From the NCBI GenBank assembly GCA_035292625.1, contig DATDPS010000253.1:1-62339 (forward strand): a DNA stretch of 62,339 bases, given 5' to 3'. Position 1 is the first letter of the stretch. Each line of letters opens with the position of its first letter. Shown here in pieces: positions 42,461-51,743 of this stretch. Origin of the DNA: SHZL01 sp035292625. Its GTDB lineage: Bacteria > Pseudomonadota > Gammaproteobacteria > Xanthomonadales > SZUA-36. Under the pieces are notes generated by a model that worked only from the letters and a program-made list of their open reading frames with translations, searched no databases and was not told the origin of the DNA. The position numbers and the translations under genes were made by a program.

Positions 42461-43480
42461 TCAACCGTCCTGCAACAACTGGCGCAAATCGATAATGGCG
42501 GCGTTGGCCCGGGAAATGTAGTTGGCCATGATCAGGGAATGATTGGCAAACAGGCCGAACTGGCTGCCATTGAGCACCATGGGTGCGTGAATCGGCGCCA
42601 GCGCCGACTCCAGCTCACGGATGATCTGGCGAAAGCTGATCTGCGCGTTTTTCTTGCGCAGGACCGCGTCGAAATCGGTTTCCATGGCGTGCAGGAATAG
42701 CACCAGGGCCCAGGCGGTGCCGCGCGCCTGGTAGAACACGTCGTCGATCTCCGTCCAGGGTGTTTTCACCACCACCTCCGATGGCGCGTTGGTGGATTGG
42801 CGCGCGTCGGCATCGCCGGACAGGTCGGTATTCAGGCGCACCTGCCCCACGCTGGCGGATAATCTTTGCGACAGGGAGCCCAGGCGCTTTTCCACCACCG
42901 CCAGCCAATCGGTGAGATTGTCCGCCCGGGCATAGAATTGGGCTTCAGGCCGGGCCGGCGAAGACAGGCGGGTCAGGTAAGCCTCCATGGCCGCATTGGC
43001 CTTGCGGTAACGGCCTTCCGTGTCTGGCGGAAACCAGCGTTCACTGTCGTAGTGAAACAGGGGGTCGGCCTTGGACAGGTCGAGGTCCTCGGTCGATTGG
43101 GTCTGCGAGCGGCTCAAGTCATTGCGCATGGCTCGGGCCAGGTCGCGCACCTGGGTCAGCACGCCAAATTCCCAGTTGGGAACATTATCCAGGAACACCC
43201 AGGGCGGCATGATGTCGTTTGAGAGGTAGCCGCCGCGCTTGTTGAGCAAAACCTCCGCCGTTTCGATCAGCGTCGCGGTGGTTGTGTACCCTGTTACGAG
43301 CGCATGTCCGTGCCCGGCAGCATGGCTGGCGCTGCGCTCAGCAGGGTCGAACAGCTCCGGCTCGTGGTTCAGCCAGAACATCATGATCGCCCAGCACAGC
43401 AGGATGGCAGCCGGGATGGCTGCCCAGATCAACCTTGCCTGCCGCGTGTTGAAAAATCCCGAAAATTCAATCATCGGCAA
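42461..43480 (-). CDS. DUF2333 family protein
   Basis: A 339-aa protein of the DUF2333 family, found mainly in Gammaproteobacteria, with no known function. It has one N-terminal membrane helix (LIWAAIPAAILLCWAIMMFW) and a soluble helical domain. Recognisable stretches are NKRGGYLSNDIMPPWVFLDNVPNWEFGVL and WALVLFLHAMETDF. The start may be 43480 or 43474. It seems to be transcribed alone. Confidence 0.85.
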   Translation of the reverse strand: MPMIEFSGFFNTRQARLIWAAIPAAILLCWAIMMFWLNHEPELFDPAERSASHAAGHGHALVTGYTTTATLIETAEVLLNKRGGYLSNDIMPPWVFLDNVPNWEFGVLTQVRDLARAMRNDLSRSQTQSTEDLDLSKADPLFHYDSERWFPPDTEGRYRKANAAMEAYLTRLSSPARPEAQFYARADNLTDWLAVVEKRLGSLSQRLSASVGQVRLNTDLSGDADARQSTNAPSEVVVKTPWTEIDDVFYQARGTAWALVLFLHAMETDFDAVLRKKNAQISFRQIIRELESALAPIHAPMVLNGSQFGLFANHSLIMANYISRANAAIIDLRQLLQDG

Positions 43481-43572
43481 AAGATAGCAGGTTTGAACCT
43501 CCCGGGGGGGTGTTACAGGTCATGGGTCTGCGGCTTTGCTATCGGGGCCGCTGGTTGCGGGCCTGGAACGGT

Positions 43573-44292
43573 TCAGGCGCTGGCGCCGGACGGAGTGATC
43601 GAATCATGCACCAGGGTGTAAAAATCGGATACCTTCTGCCCGCTCTTCCCGATGATGGCGGCAGAGCCGTGCTCCAGGGCGACCAACTGGGCTTCCATGC
43701 CGTCGAAGGCCACCATTTCCCCATCGGTAACGGGGGTCCTGGGCATGAAAATCACGGTAATCGGGCCGCGCTCGGTGTTCAACACAAAGTGCACGCCGTT
43801 GCCGTCCGGGGTCGGGCAGATCTTGATCGCACCGACCATGCGTCTCACATCCGGGGAAATTTCGGCCTCGAACAGGGCCAACAGCTGAGCGACGTTGTCA
43901 GCCACGCGACCCTCGCTTTGGGCCAGCAGTTCCGGGCCATCGACGAAGTAATGTTGAGCCACGTACTGCTCCACAGAATCGAAATGCACCGCGCGCATGC
44001 GCCAGCCAATTCCCGCGGCCGCGATGGCCAAAAACAGGCTGGCGGCCATGGCGTAGTACTTCCATGTGCCCTGCCGGGAAGCGTTCGCCTGGCTGATCTT
44101 TTTCAGCTGCGGCAACAGATCCACGGGCGCCGGTAACCTGGCAGCGCGCCTGAGGGCTTGCTCGAAGCGGTCAGATTCAAGCGCCGCCCGGACGAATTCC
44201 GGGGACGAATTGCGGGCGCGCAGGAATTCCGGATCCTGGCTGGCGGGGTCCGCACCAAGTTTTTGTTTGAATTCAGAATAGTGCATGGACAT
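43573..44292 (-). CDS. DUF3379 protein, probable anti-sigma partner
   Basis: A 239-aa protein with a cytoplasmic N-terminal part (YSEFKQKLGADPASQDPEFL), one membrane helix (YYAMAASLFLAIAAAGIGWRM) and a periplasmic domain (NGVHFVLNTERGPITVIFMP). This matches DUF3379. Its start overlaps the stop of the ECF sigma gene by 20 bp, the classical layout of a sigma/anti-sigma pair. The anti-sigma role is inferred from that. Confidence 0.82.
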   Translation of the reverse strand: MSMHYSEFKQKLGADPASQDPEFLRARNSSPEFVRAALESDRFEQALRRAARLPAPVDLLPQLKKISQANASRQGTWKYYAMAASLFLAIAAAGIGWRMRAVHFDSVEQYVAQHYFVDGPELLAQSEGRVADNVAQLLALFEAEISPDVRRMVGAIKICPTPDGNGVHFVLNTERGPITVIFMPRTPVTDGEMVAFDGMEAQLVALEHGSAAIIGKSGQKVSDFYTLVHDSITPSGASA

Positions 44293-44815
44293 TTCCAGTT
44301 ACCCCGTCTTTTTGCAATCGTTCCCTGAGTTGTTCCCGTGCCCGGAAAAGTTGCGTCATTACCGCGCTCTTGCTGATAAGCAGTTGCTCCGCGATTTCTT
44401 CGCAGCTGTATCCCATGACTACCTGCAACAACAGCGGCTCGCGGTATTTCGGCGGCAATTTCAGGATATTTCGCCGCAACAACTCTATTTCCACACGGTC
44501 GTCCGGCTCCAGCTCGACGTCTTCCGGAACCTCAATGGTGTCCACATCGGTGAATTTGGGCACCTTGCGCTCGAATGTCCGGGCATGCTCCCGCCGCAGT
44601 ATCGTAATCAGCCAGCTTTTCGCAGCCGCGTCGTCGTTCAGTTTGTCCAGCGCCTTCCATGCCCGTAAACAGGTTTCCTGCACCAGATCCTTGGCCAGCG
44701 CGTCATTGCCGCAAATCCACATGGCGTAACGGTAGAGGTCGGCGCCATACGCCTCGGTCAGGGCATTGAACCTTGCCTGGCGAGCCTCTGCCCTATCCAT
44801 GACCGGCATACCCAT
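44273..44815 (-). CDS. ECF-type RNA polymerase sigma factor
   Basis: A 180-aa sigma-70 family protein with region 2 (YGADLYRYAMWICGNDALAKDLVQETCLRAWKALDKL) and region 4 (LPPKYREPLLLQVVMGYSCEEIAEQLLISKSAVMTQLFRAREQL). There is no region 3, as expected for ECF sigmas. The start could be 44815 or the Met at 44800. It is followed by the DUF3379 gene. The target promoters cannot be read from this window. Confidence 0.92.
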   Translation of the reverse strand: MGMPVMDRAEARQARFNALTEAYGADLYRYAMWICGNDALAKDLVQETCLRAWKALDKLNDDAAAKSWLITILRREHARTFERKVPKFTDVDTIEVPEDVELEPDDRVEIELLRRNILKLPPKYREPLLLQVVMGYSCEEIAEQLLISKSAVMTQLFRAREQLRERLQKDGVTGNVHALF

Positions 44816-44860
44816 GAAAAAATTGCAAAAACAGGGTTCTTTGCATGGTTGATGAGCGGC

Positions 44861-46756
44861 TCAGGCCCGCCGGTACACTTCCGCACCCTGCTGGATGAAT
44901 TCCTCGGCTTTCTCCGCCATGCCCAACTCCAGCGCGGAATCTTCTTCCAGGCCCTTCGCGCGCGCGTAGTCGCGCACATCCTGGGTGATTTTCATGGAAC
45001 AGAAATGCGGCCCGCACATGGAACAGAAATGCGCCAGTTTATGCGCCTCGCGGGGCATGGTCTTGTCGTGGAACTCGCGCGCCCTTTCCGGATCGAGGCT
45101 GAGATTGAACTGGTCTTCCCAGCGAAACTCGAAGCGCGCTTTGGACAGTGCGTTGTCGCGGATCTGGGCACCCGGGTGTCCCTTGGCCAGGTCGGCCGCG
45201 TGAGCCGCTATGCGATAGGTGATGATCCCCTCGCGCACATCGTTTTTGTCCGGCAGGCCCAGGTGTTCCTTGGGCGTGACGTAGCACAGCATCGCGGTGC
45301 CGTACCAGCCGATCTGTGCCGCGCCGATGGCGGATGTAATGTGATCGTAGCCGGGCGCAATGTCGGTGGTCAGGGGGCCCAGTGTATAAAACGGCGCCTC
45401 GTGACAATCCTTCAACTCCTTCCGCATGTTTTCCCGGATCAGTTGCATGGGCACGTGCCCGGGGCCTTCAATCATGACCTGTACGTCGTTCTCCCAGGCT
45501 ATCCGGGTCAGTTCGCCCAGGGTTTCGAGTTCGGCGAACTGGGCGCGGTCGTTTGCGTCTGCGATGGAGCCGGGGCGCAATCCGTCGCCGAGGGAAAAAG
45601 CCACGTCATAGGCTTGCATGATTGCGCAGATATCCGCGAAATGCGTGTAAAGAAAACTCTCCTTGTGGTGCGCCAGGCACCACTTGGCCATGATGGAACC
45701 GCCGCGGGATACGATGCCCGTGACGCGGTCGGCGGTCAGGGGAATCCAGGGCAGCCTCACACCGGCATGGATGGTGAAGTAGTCGACGCCTTGCTCTGCC
45801 TGCTCGACCAGCGTGTCGCGGAACATTTCCCAGGTCAGTTCTTCTGCGCGCCCATCAACTTTCTCCAGAGCCTGGTAGATGGGCACCGTGCCGATCGGCA
45901 CCGGTGAATTGCGGATGATCCATTCACGTGTTTCGTGGATGTGGCGCCCGGTCGAGAGGTCCATCACCGTGTCGGTACCCCAGCGCAGGGCCCAAACCAT
46001 TTTTTCGACTTCTTCAGCGATGCTCGAAGTGACGGCTGAGTTGCCGATATTGGCGTTGATCTTGACCAGGAAATTACGGCCAATGACCATCGGCTCGGAT
46101 TCGGGATGATTGATGTTGTTGGGCAGAATGGCGCGGCCACGGGCAATTTCGTTCCGCACGAACTCCGGCGTCACGACAGCCGGAATGGCGGCTCCGAATG
46201 ATTGCCCGGGGTGTTGTACCAGTAATTTCTGCCCTGATGCGGATTCCTGCAGCACTTCTCGGCGCAGGTTTTCGCGGATCGCCACGTACTCCATTTCCGG
46301 GGTGATGATGCCCTTTCGAGCGTAGTGCATCTGGGTGACGTTCACGCCGGCGCTGGCGCGGCGGGGCGAGCGATGGTGCTGGAAGCGCAGGTGGCGGGTT
46401 TTTGCATCAGCCTGTCTTGCGGCGCCAAACTCAGAGCTTGGCCCGGGTAGCTCCACCGTGTCCTGGCGCATCTCGATCCAGGGGATGCGCAGCGGGGGCA
46501 GGCCCTGCAGCAGATCGATGCTGGCCACAGGGTCGGTATAGGGGCCGGAGTTGTCGTAGACCAGGACGGGCGGGTTCTGCTCAGCGCCGAACATGGCCGG
46601 GGTGTCCTTTTGCGAGATCTCCCGCATGCCGACACGAATGTCGTCACGGCTGCCGCACACGTAGACCTTTTTCGAGGCCGGGAACGGCTGCGTGACCTCA
46701 CTGCTGAGCCGTGTGGTTTGCTGCACAAGGTCTTCTGGAGCTGCGTTCATCTGCAT
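44861..46756 (-). CDS. thiC: Phosphomethylpyrimidine synthase ThiC
   Basis: A radical-SAM enzyme that converts aminoimidazole ribotide to the HMP phosphate of thiamine. The ATG at 46756 gives 631 aa, the length of the E. coli enzyme; the frame is open to 47002 but that part is unrelated. The C-terminal cluster CSMCGPHFCSMKI holds the CxxCxxxxC 4Fe-4S motif. Other family stretches are PVPIGTVPIYQALEKV and EGPGHVPMQLIRENM. No other thi gene is near. Confidence 0.97.
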   Translation of the reverse strand: MQMNAAPEDLVQQTTRLSSEVTQPFPASKKVYVCGSRDDIRVGMREISQKDTPAMFGAEQNPPVLVYDNSGPYTDPVASIDLLQGLPPLRIPWIEMRQDTVELPGPSSEFGAARQADAKTRHLRFQHHRSPRRASAGVNVTQMHYARKGIITPEMEYVAIRENLRREVLQESASGQKLLVQHPGQSFGAAIPAVVTPEFVRNEIARGRAILPNNINHPESEPMVIGRNFLVKINANIGNSAVTSSIAEEVEKMVWALRWGTDTVMDLSTGRHIHETREWIIRNSPVPIGTVPIYQALEKVDGRAEELTWEMFRDTLVEQAEQGVDYFTIHAGVRLPWIPLTADRVTGIVSRGGSIMAKWCLAHHKESFLYTHFADICAIMQAYDVAFSLGDGLRPGSIADANDRAQFAELETLGELTRIAWENDVQVMIEGPGHVPMQLIRENMRKELKDCHEAPFYTLGPLTTDIAPGYDHITSAIGAAQIGWYGTAMLCYVTPKEHLGLPDKNDVREGIITYRIAAHAADLAKGHPGAQIRDNALSKARFEFRWEDQFNLSLDPERAREFHDKTMPREAHKLAHFCSMCGPHFCSMKITQDVRDYARAKGLEEDSALELGMAEKAEEFIQQGAEVYRRA

Positions 46757-47114
46757 ACCTCTGGCGGTAGGGTGAATCCTGGGGCCCGGACTAGAGACTC
46801 CGCGAAATAGGTGGCGCACAGTAACCAAGAGCGTGCATGGTGCGTCTGTTAAAAGGCAATGAAAAAGCCAGGGCCAGGGCCGCTCGCAAAAAAACGCCCA
46901 AGCCGGCCGGGGCACCCTTGCATAATATCGCTGCAGTGCGACTTTGACCAATTTTACCGCTCCGGCAGAAAGGATATGGAGTCCGGCAATGACTAATGGC
47001 ACTTAATTGACATGCCGCAAGACTGCAGGCTTGTCCTTGCCGCAAGCTGGGCGAAGTCTTAGTCTTGCCGGTTTGTGTTCGGGCCCGGAAGGGCCAGTGA
47101 AAAGGATTATAAAC
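46757..47114. promoter_or_regulatory. thiC promoter and leader; gap to pcm
   Basis: A 358-bp gap. On the minus strand TTGGTC (46951-46946) and TATTAT (46927-46922), 18 bp apart, form a good promoter for thiC with +1 near 46915. The ~160-nt leader has AGGGTG near its 5' end and CACCCT (46774-46769) near its 3' end, which could pair, and a GC-rich stretch followed by TTTTTTT. I do not find the CTGAGA and ACC..GAACCTGA parts of a TPP riboswitch. Before pcm there is a GGCCCGGAAGGGCC hairpin and AAGGA. Confidence 0.5.
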
Positions 47115-47768
47115 ATGGATTTCGAACGCGCCCGTTTCAACATGGTGGAACAACAAGTGCGGCCTTGGGAAGTGCTTGATACTCAGGTGCTTGAATTGCT
47201 CGAAAGAGTTCACCGCGAAGATTTCGTGCCGGTGCGGTATCGCAAGATGGCTTTCGCTGATTTGGCGATACCCATGGCCCATGGTCAGAGCATGATGTGT
47301 CCGAACGTTGAAGGCCGCATGTTGCAATCTCTGGGCATAAGGGACGATGACAGCGTGCTGGAAATTGGCACCGGCAGTGGATTCATAACGGCTTGCCTGT
47401 CAGGCCTTGCCAGCCGGGTGGTCAGCGTTGAAATCTACCAGGACCTGCACCAGGAAGCCGCGCTGCGCCTGCAGGACATGCATACCCACAACGTCGAATT
47501 GTTCGTAGGTGATGTCATGAGCGGCTGGCAGCCTGAGCAGGCACACGACGTGGTGGTCGTCACGGGTTCAGTGCCCCAGGTGCCAACGCAGTTTCGCGAC
47601 TGGGTAAACCCCGGGGGCCGCTTGTTCGTGGTCACCGGTGAGTCACCGGCCATGCAGGCCATGTTGCTGACCCGGGTGGGCTTCAGTGACTGGCGCGAGG
47701 AAAGCCTGTTCGAAACCGACCTGATCCGTCTGGTAAACTCAGAACCCGCGCCTGAATTCAAGTTCTAG
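47115..47768 (+). CDS. pcm: Protein-L-isoaspartate O-methyltransferase family protein
   Basis: A 217-aa SAM methyltransferase of the PCMT family, which repairs isoaspartyl residues. The ATG at 47115 has AAGGA upstream and gives MDFERARFNMVEQQVRPWEVLD. Motif I is VLEIGTGSGFITACLSGLAS. The HREDFVPVRYRKMAFADLAIPMAHGQSMM stretch is the variant typical of the pcm copy beside tolC in gammaproteobacteria. It lies 47 bp before tolC. Confidence 0.88.
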   Translation: MDFERARFNMVEQQVRPWEVLDTQVLELLERVHREDFVPVRYRKMAFADLAIPMAHGQSMMCPNVEGRMLQSLGIRDDDSVLEIGTGSGFITACLSGLASRVVSVEIYQDLHQEAALRLQDMHTHNVELFVGDVMSGWQPEQAHDVVVVTGSVPQVPTQFRDWVNPGGRLFVVTGESPAMQAMLLTRVGFSDWREESLFETDLIRLVNSEPAPEFKF

Positions 47769-47815
47769 TGGCCGGCAAGTAAATCCACGGCGCAGAAAAA
47801 CGGCAGGAGTAAATC

Positions 47816-49165
47816 ATGTTGACTAAATCAAGGTCATGGATCATGGCGCTTTGCACCCTGGTGGCGACACCTGCCGCCTTTGCGGTGGATCTCGTGGGTG
47901 TTCTCGACCTGGCCGAGAAAAATGACCCGAAATTGCGCGCGGCCGAATACCGACGCGATGCGACTGGCGAGAACAAGACCCAGGCCTGGGCCAACTTGCT
48001 GCCCAACCTCGGCGCGAGCGGGTATTGGACTCGCGGCACTTCCAAAATCGACATCGCCGGCAACCAGGTGTCAGACAGCGACGTGGACAATGAGAACTAC
48101 CGGATAGACCTGCGGCAAAGCCTTTACAACCAGGCCAATTACGAGAGTCTCGATATTGCCCGTGGACAGATTTCTCAGGCCGATGCCCTGTACCAGGTTG
48201 CTTACGAGGATTTCCTGGTGCGCGTGGCTGAACGATATTTCCTGGTGCTGACCCTGACCGACGGTGTGACCTTCGCTGAAGCAGAGGAAAAGGCCTTCCA
48301 ACGGCAGTACGAGCAGGCTGAGCAACGCTTTGAAGTGGGGCTGACGGCGGTCACCGACGTGCATGAAGCCAGGGCCAGTTACGACAATGCCCGAGCCCGG
48401 GCCATCGTCGCCCGCAACAACCTGGCCGATGCCAAGGAAGCGCTGCGCGAACTGACTGGCACCTATTTCGAGGATTACAACGCCCTGCAGGAAGTTTTAC
48501 CGCTGGTGGAGCCGAACCCGGCCAACGCCGAGGACTGGGTGCAGATGGCGATGGCCACCAGCCCGGCGGTGTTGTCCTACCAGGCCGCAGTCGAAGTTGC
48601 GGAATCCAACATGCGTCTGCAGCGTTCAGGGCACTATCCGACCCTGGCGCTGAACGCCAGCTACAACGATTTTTCCAACAATGAATACCTCATCCGCGAT
48701 GACTTTCAACAACCCATCGGCACAACTACGCTGGGTGTCGACGACACACAAATCCAGTTGCTGCTGAACATACCGATCTACCAGGGCGGGGTGGTGAATT
48801 CACGCACCCGCCAGGCCGGTTATCTGATGGAAGCCACGATACAGGACCTCGATGATGTGCAGCGCGCGACCATGCGGCAGACGCGCAACGCATTCCGGGG
48901 CGTGATCGGTAGCATCGAGGAAGTGGGCGCCTTTGGCCAGGCTGTGATTTCGGCACAAAGCGCGGTAGAGGCAACCCAGGCCGGGTTCGAGGTTGGCACA
49001 CGCACCATCGTTGACGTGTTGATTGCCGAACAGCGCTTCTACCAGGCACAGCGTGACAACTCGCTGTCACGTCATGGGTACATCCTGAACCACCTCAGGT
49101 TGAAGCGGGTCGCCGGTCTCCTGACCGACCAGGATTTGCGGGTGGTCAACCAACTGCTGCAGTGA
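47816..49165 (+). CDS. tolC: TolC-family outer membrane efflux channel
   Basis: A 449-aa outer membrane channel for RND pumps and type I secretion. The signal peptide ends near PAAFA|VDLVG. The two structural repeats are visible as helix-rich halves, with YRIDLRQSLYNQANYESLDIARGQ and NIPIYQGGVVNSRTRQAGYL at matching positions, and GTRTIVDVLIAEQRFYQAQRD near the end. It could serve the RND pump at 16432, which lacks its own channel. Confidence 0.94.
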   Translation: MLTKSRSWIMALCTLVATPAAFAVDLVGVLDLAEKNDPKLRAAEYRRDATGENKTQAWANLLPNLGASGYWTRGTSKIDIAGNQVSDSDVDNENYRIDLRQSLYNQANYESLDIARGQISQADALYQVAYEDFLVRVAERYFLVLTLTDGVTFAEAEEKAFQRQYEQAEQRFEVGLTAVTDVHEARASYDNARARAIVARNNLADAKEALRELTGTYFEDYNALQEVLPLVEPNPANAEDWVQMAMATSPAVLSYQAAVEVAESNMRLQRSGHYPTLALNASYNDFSNNEYLIRDDFQQPIGTTTLGVDDTQIQLLLNIPIYQGGVVNSRTRQAGYLMEATIQDLDDVQRATMRQTRNAFRGVIGSIEEVGAFGQAVISAQSAVEATQAGFEVGTRTIVDVLIAEQRFYQAQRDNSLSRHGYILNHLRLKRVAGLLTDQDLRVVNQLLQ

Positions 49166-49166
49166 T

Positions 49167-50480
49167 TCATGCGAGTGGTCTGACCAGCAAGCCCGCGGCG
49201 ATTTGCAACGTACGCCCCAGCGCGCCCCGCCCGCTCTGCACCAGGGCCAGGCCTGCTGCTCCCATGCTTTGACGCAGGGCCTCGTCGCCAAGCAACCGGG
49301 CAGCGGCCTGCTCCAGTTCAGCGGCATCGCGCACCACCTGCGCGGCGCCCGCGGCGAGTAATTGCGCGGTGATGTCGGCAGCGTTGGAGGTGTGGGGGCC
49401 GAACAGGACGGGCACCGAGAGCGCAGCCGGTTCAAGCAGGTTGTGACCGCCGACGGGAGCCAGGCTGCCGCCGACAAAGGCCACGTCGCAGGCGGCATAG
49501 CAACGCAGCAATTCACCCATCGCATCAACCACTAGGCACTGGGTTGAAGCCGGGCAATCCGCACCGGCGCTTTGCATTTGTACGCTCAACCCGGCCGCGC
49601 GAACGAGTTGAGCGGCGAGCTGGAAACGTTCCGGATGCCGTGGTACCAGCACCAGCAGCGCGGTGGGAAATCCACCGAGCAAGCCCTTGAAAGCTTCGAT
49701 GAGCGCAACTTCATCCTCCTGATGCGTGCTGCCGGCCAGCAGTACCGGGCGCTGCAACCCCCAACTGCGGCGCAGTGCCAACCCGTGTTCATGCAGACCG
49801 TCTGGCACGTCCAGGTCGAACTTGAGGTTGCCCGTCACTTCAATGCGGCCCGCGGCCGCACCCAATTCAGCCAGGCGTCGCGCATCGGTTTCACTTCGTG
49901 CCATAAAGCCGCTGACCTCGGCCAGGGCCTCGCGTACCAGTGGCCGCAACCGCCGGTAAACCCTGAATGACTTGTCGGATATGCGGGCATTGGCCAACAG
50001 CAGGGGGATCCCGCGCTGTCCCGCCGCGAAGAACAGGTTGGGCCAGATTTCGGTTTCCATCACCAGCAAAAGACAGGGACGAGCGCGGGACAAAAAACGC
50101 CGCACTGCGCCGTAAAGGTCCAGCGGACTGTAAACGTGGCAAACATCCGCGGCAAACAAGGCCCGTATACGGGCTGAGCCCGTTGGTGTGAAGCAGGTGA
50201 CGGTCAGGGGCAAATCGGGAAAGCGTATGCGCAAGGCGCGGATCAAGGGGGCTGCCGCATTGACTTCCCCGAGGGACGCGGCGTGGACGACGATGCCGCC
50301 CGGCGGCACTGCCGGGCCATGCAGCGCGAAACGCTCACTCCAGCGCTTGAGATAGTCCCGGTCACGCAGGCCGCGCACCGCCAGGCGCAGCAGGAGCAAG
50401 GGCATCAGGAGATAACTGGCGAGCAAATAAAGCGTGCGCACGTTGGGTATGGCCTTGAGGAACCTAGAGTCAGAGTACAT
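49167..50480 (-). CDS. waaA: Kdo transferase (WaaA/KdtA)
   Basis: Adds Kdo to lipid A at the inner membrane. The product is 437 aa from ATG 50480. A membrane helix lies at residues 16-33 (LYLLASYLLMPLLLLRL), then IVVHAASLGEVNAAAPLIRAL with the catalytic Glu region, METEIWPNL, RSETDARRLAELG and GSLAPVGGHNLLEPAAL. The frame is open back through a palindromic element to 50585. A start at 50495 is also possible. It ends 1 bp from tolC, convergently. Confidence 0.93.
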   Translation of the reverse strand: MYSDSRFLKAIPNVRTLYLLASYLLMPLLLLRLAVRGLRDRDYLKRWSERFALHGPAVPPGGIVVHAASLGEVNAAAPLIRALRIRFPDLPLTVTCFTPTGSARIRALFAADVCHVYSPLDLYGAVRRFLSRARPCLLLVMETEIWPNLFFAAGQRGIPLLLANARISDKSFRVYRRLRPLVREALAEVSGFMARSETDARRLAELGAAAGRIEVTGNLKFDLDVPDGLHEHGLALRRSWGLQRPVLLAGSTHQEDEVALIEAFKGLLGGFPTALLVLVPRHPERFQLAAQLVRAAGLSVQMQSAGADCPASTQCLVVDAMGELLRCYAACDVAFVGGSLAPVGGHNLLEPAALSVPVLFGPHTSNAADITAQLLAAGAAQVVRDAAELEQAAARLLGDEALRQSMGAAGLALVQSGRGALGRTLQIAAGLLVRPLA

Positions 50481-50514
50481 TTCCTCATGCTCCATCTCAA
50501 CACTCGCAGCCAAA

Positions 50515-50615
50515 GGAACGCGGTAGTCCCCTGCAGGACTGTATGAAACAGGATGTTTCATCCAAGTCCCCAGGGATGGGTTCACGACGTGTCCTGAAGG
50601 GGACTACCGTGTTCC
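50515..50615. repeat. 101-bp palindromic element with 18-bp terminal inverted repeats
   Basis: GGAACGCGGTAGTCCCCT (50515-50532) pairs with 50598-50615 at 17 of 18 positions. Inside, CAGGAC (50534-50539) pairs with GTCCTG (50591-50596), and ATGAAAC-AGGAT-GTTTCAT (50543-50561) forms its own hairpin. The nested symmetry and intergenic site between two divergent genes suggest a MITE or REP-like element. Confidence 0.7.
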
Positions 50616-50663
50616 CACCACCCTGCCCTTTGATTCACGTCCCGAAGCAGGGACAATACCGGC

Positions 50664-51593
50664 ATGCCCACCCAGCCCCAGGCACTGCCCCCGCTGTCGC
50701 CACCTTACTGGCCTTCCTGGTTGGGGGTGGGTGTGCTGTGGTTGCTGGGCAAGACTCCTCAATGGCCGGCGCTGGTGCTGGCAGTACCCCTGGGAAACGC
50801 CATGCGCTGGGCAATGAAAAGCCGGCGCCGGATCGCGCAACGCAACATCGAACGCTGTTTTCCTGAGCTGGACACAGCGCAGCGCGAGGCCATCCTGCGT
50901 GACTGTTTTCGTTCGCTGGCGCGAGCGGTGTTCGAAATTGCGTGGTCCTGGTCCGCTTCTGAACGCTACATGCGGCGCGTAAGCCGGGTCAATGGCCGTG
51001 AGCACGTGGTGACGGCCCACCGTGACGGACGGGGTGTGTTGCTGGTTACAGCGCACTTGAGCTGCCTGGAGATCGGCGCGCGCCTGATGGTGCTGGGCCT
51101 GGGCCCGGAACTGCCGGCCAGTGGAATTTACCGGCCGCTGCGCAACCCTGTACTGGAGTGGTATCAGAACCGCGGCCGGCGCACCTACGCGGCATCGATG
51201 ATCAGCAAGCGGGACATGCGCAGCGCCATTCGGCTGCTACGTGAAGGCGGACTGGTGTGGTACGCGCCGGACCAGGATTTTGGCCGCGAGCAAAGCGTAT
51301 TTGCGCCATTTTTCGGCATCCAGACGGCCACCCTGCTGGCTACACACCGCCTGGCGCAAATTACCGGTTGTGCCGTGGTGCCGATGTTTCCGGTTTATGA
51401 TGCGGCGAGCCGGACCTACACCGTGCGATTTTTGCCCGCACTGGACGGTTTTCCCGGGCCGGATGCCAGCGCCGACCTGGCCCGGGTCAACGCCATCATG
51501 GAGGCTCAAATACGCTCGGCGCCCGGACAGTACTGGTGGATTCACCGGCGATTCAAGACACGGCCGGACGGGGAAAGTCCGTTTTACGGCTAA
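50664..51593 (+). CDS. lpxL: LpxL/HtrB-family lipid A acyltransferase
   Basis: A 309-aa acyltransferase that adds a secondary acyl chain to Kdo-lipid A. The catalytic HX4E motif is HLSCLE. Family stretches are RNIERCFPELDTAQREAILRDCF, GIYRPLRNPVLEWYQNRGR and APDQDFGREQSVFAPFFG, ending QYWWIHRRFKTRPDG. It diverges from waaA. LpxL, LpxM and LpxP cannot be told apart here. Confidence 0.9.
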   Translation: MPTQPQALPPLSPPYWPSWLGVGVLWLLGKTPQWPALVLAVPLGNAMRWAMKSRRRIAQRNIERCFPELDTAQREAILRDCFRSLARAVFEIAWSWSASERYMRRVSRVNGREHVVTAHRDGRGVLLVTAHLSCLEIGARLMVLGLGPELPASGIYRPLRNPVLEWYQNRGRRTYAASMISKRDMRSAIRLLREGGLVWYAPDQDFGREQSVFAPFFGIQTATLLATHRLAQITGCAVVPMFPVYDAASRTYTVRFLPALDGFPGPDASADLARVNAIMEAQIRSAPGQYWWIHRRFKTRPDGESPFYG

Positions 51594-51629
51594 GGAACCA
51601 GCCGAGGGGAGACGCAATCACTGTATAAA

Positions 51630-51719
51630 ATGAAGAACATTGTCAAAAACCTGTTGCGTTTGTTTTTCCTGCTGACTGTCGCCCTGATCACGGCGTCCAT
51701 CCTGCATTCCATGATGTGA
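51630..51719 (+). CDS. Possible 29-aa single-helix membrane peptide
   Basis: The ORF reads MKNIVKNLLRLFFLLTVAL and continues ITASILHSMM: a basic start and one hydrophobic helix. It lies 36 bp after the lpxL-like stop on the same strand. The nearest GGGGAGA is rather far from the ATG, so translation is uncertain. It could be chance or a true small membrane protein. Confidence 0.35.
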   Translation: MKNIVKNLLRLFFLLTVALITASILHSMM

Positions 51720-51743
51720 ACGGGGGCGGTTGGCGGGATGGTT

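Noticed and set aside
46760..46920. TPP riboswitch ahead of thiC
   Set aside because: GGGTGCC is present near the 5' end, but the CTGAGA and GAACCTGA core elements are not found.
44861..47002. Long version of thiC starting at 47002
   Set aside because: The first 82 codons lack family similarity and cover the predicted promoter; the 46756 start gives exactly 631 aa.
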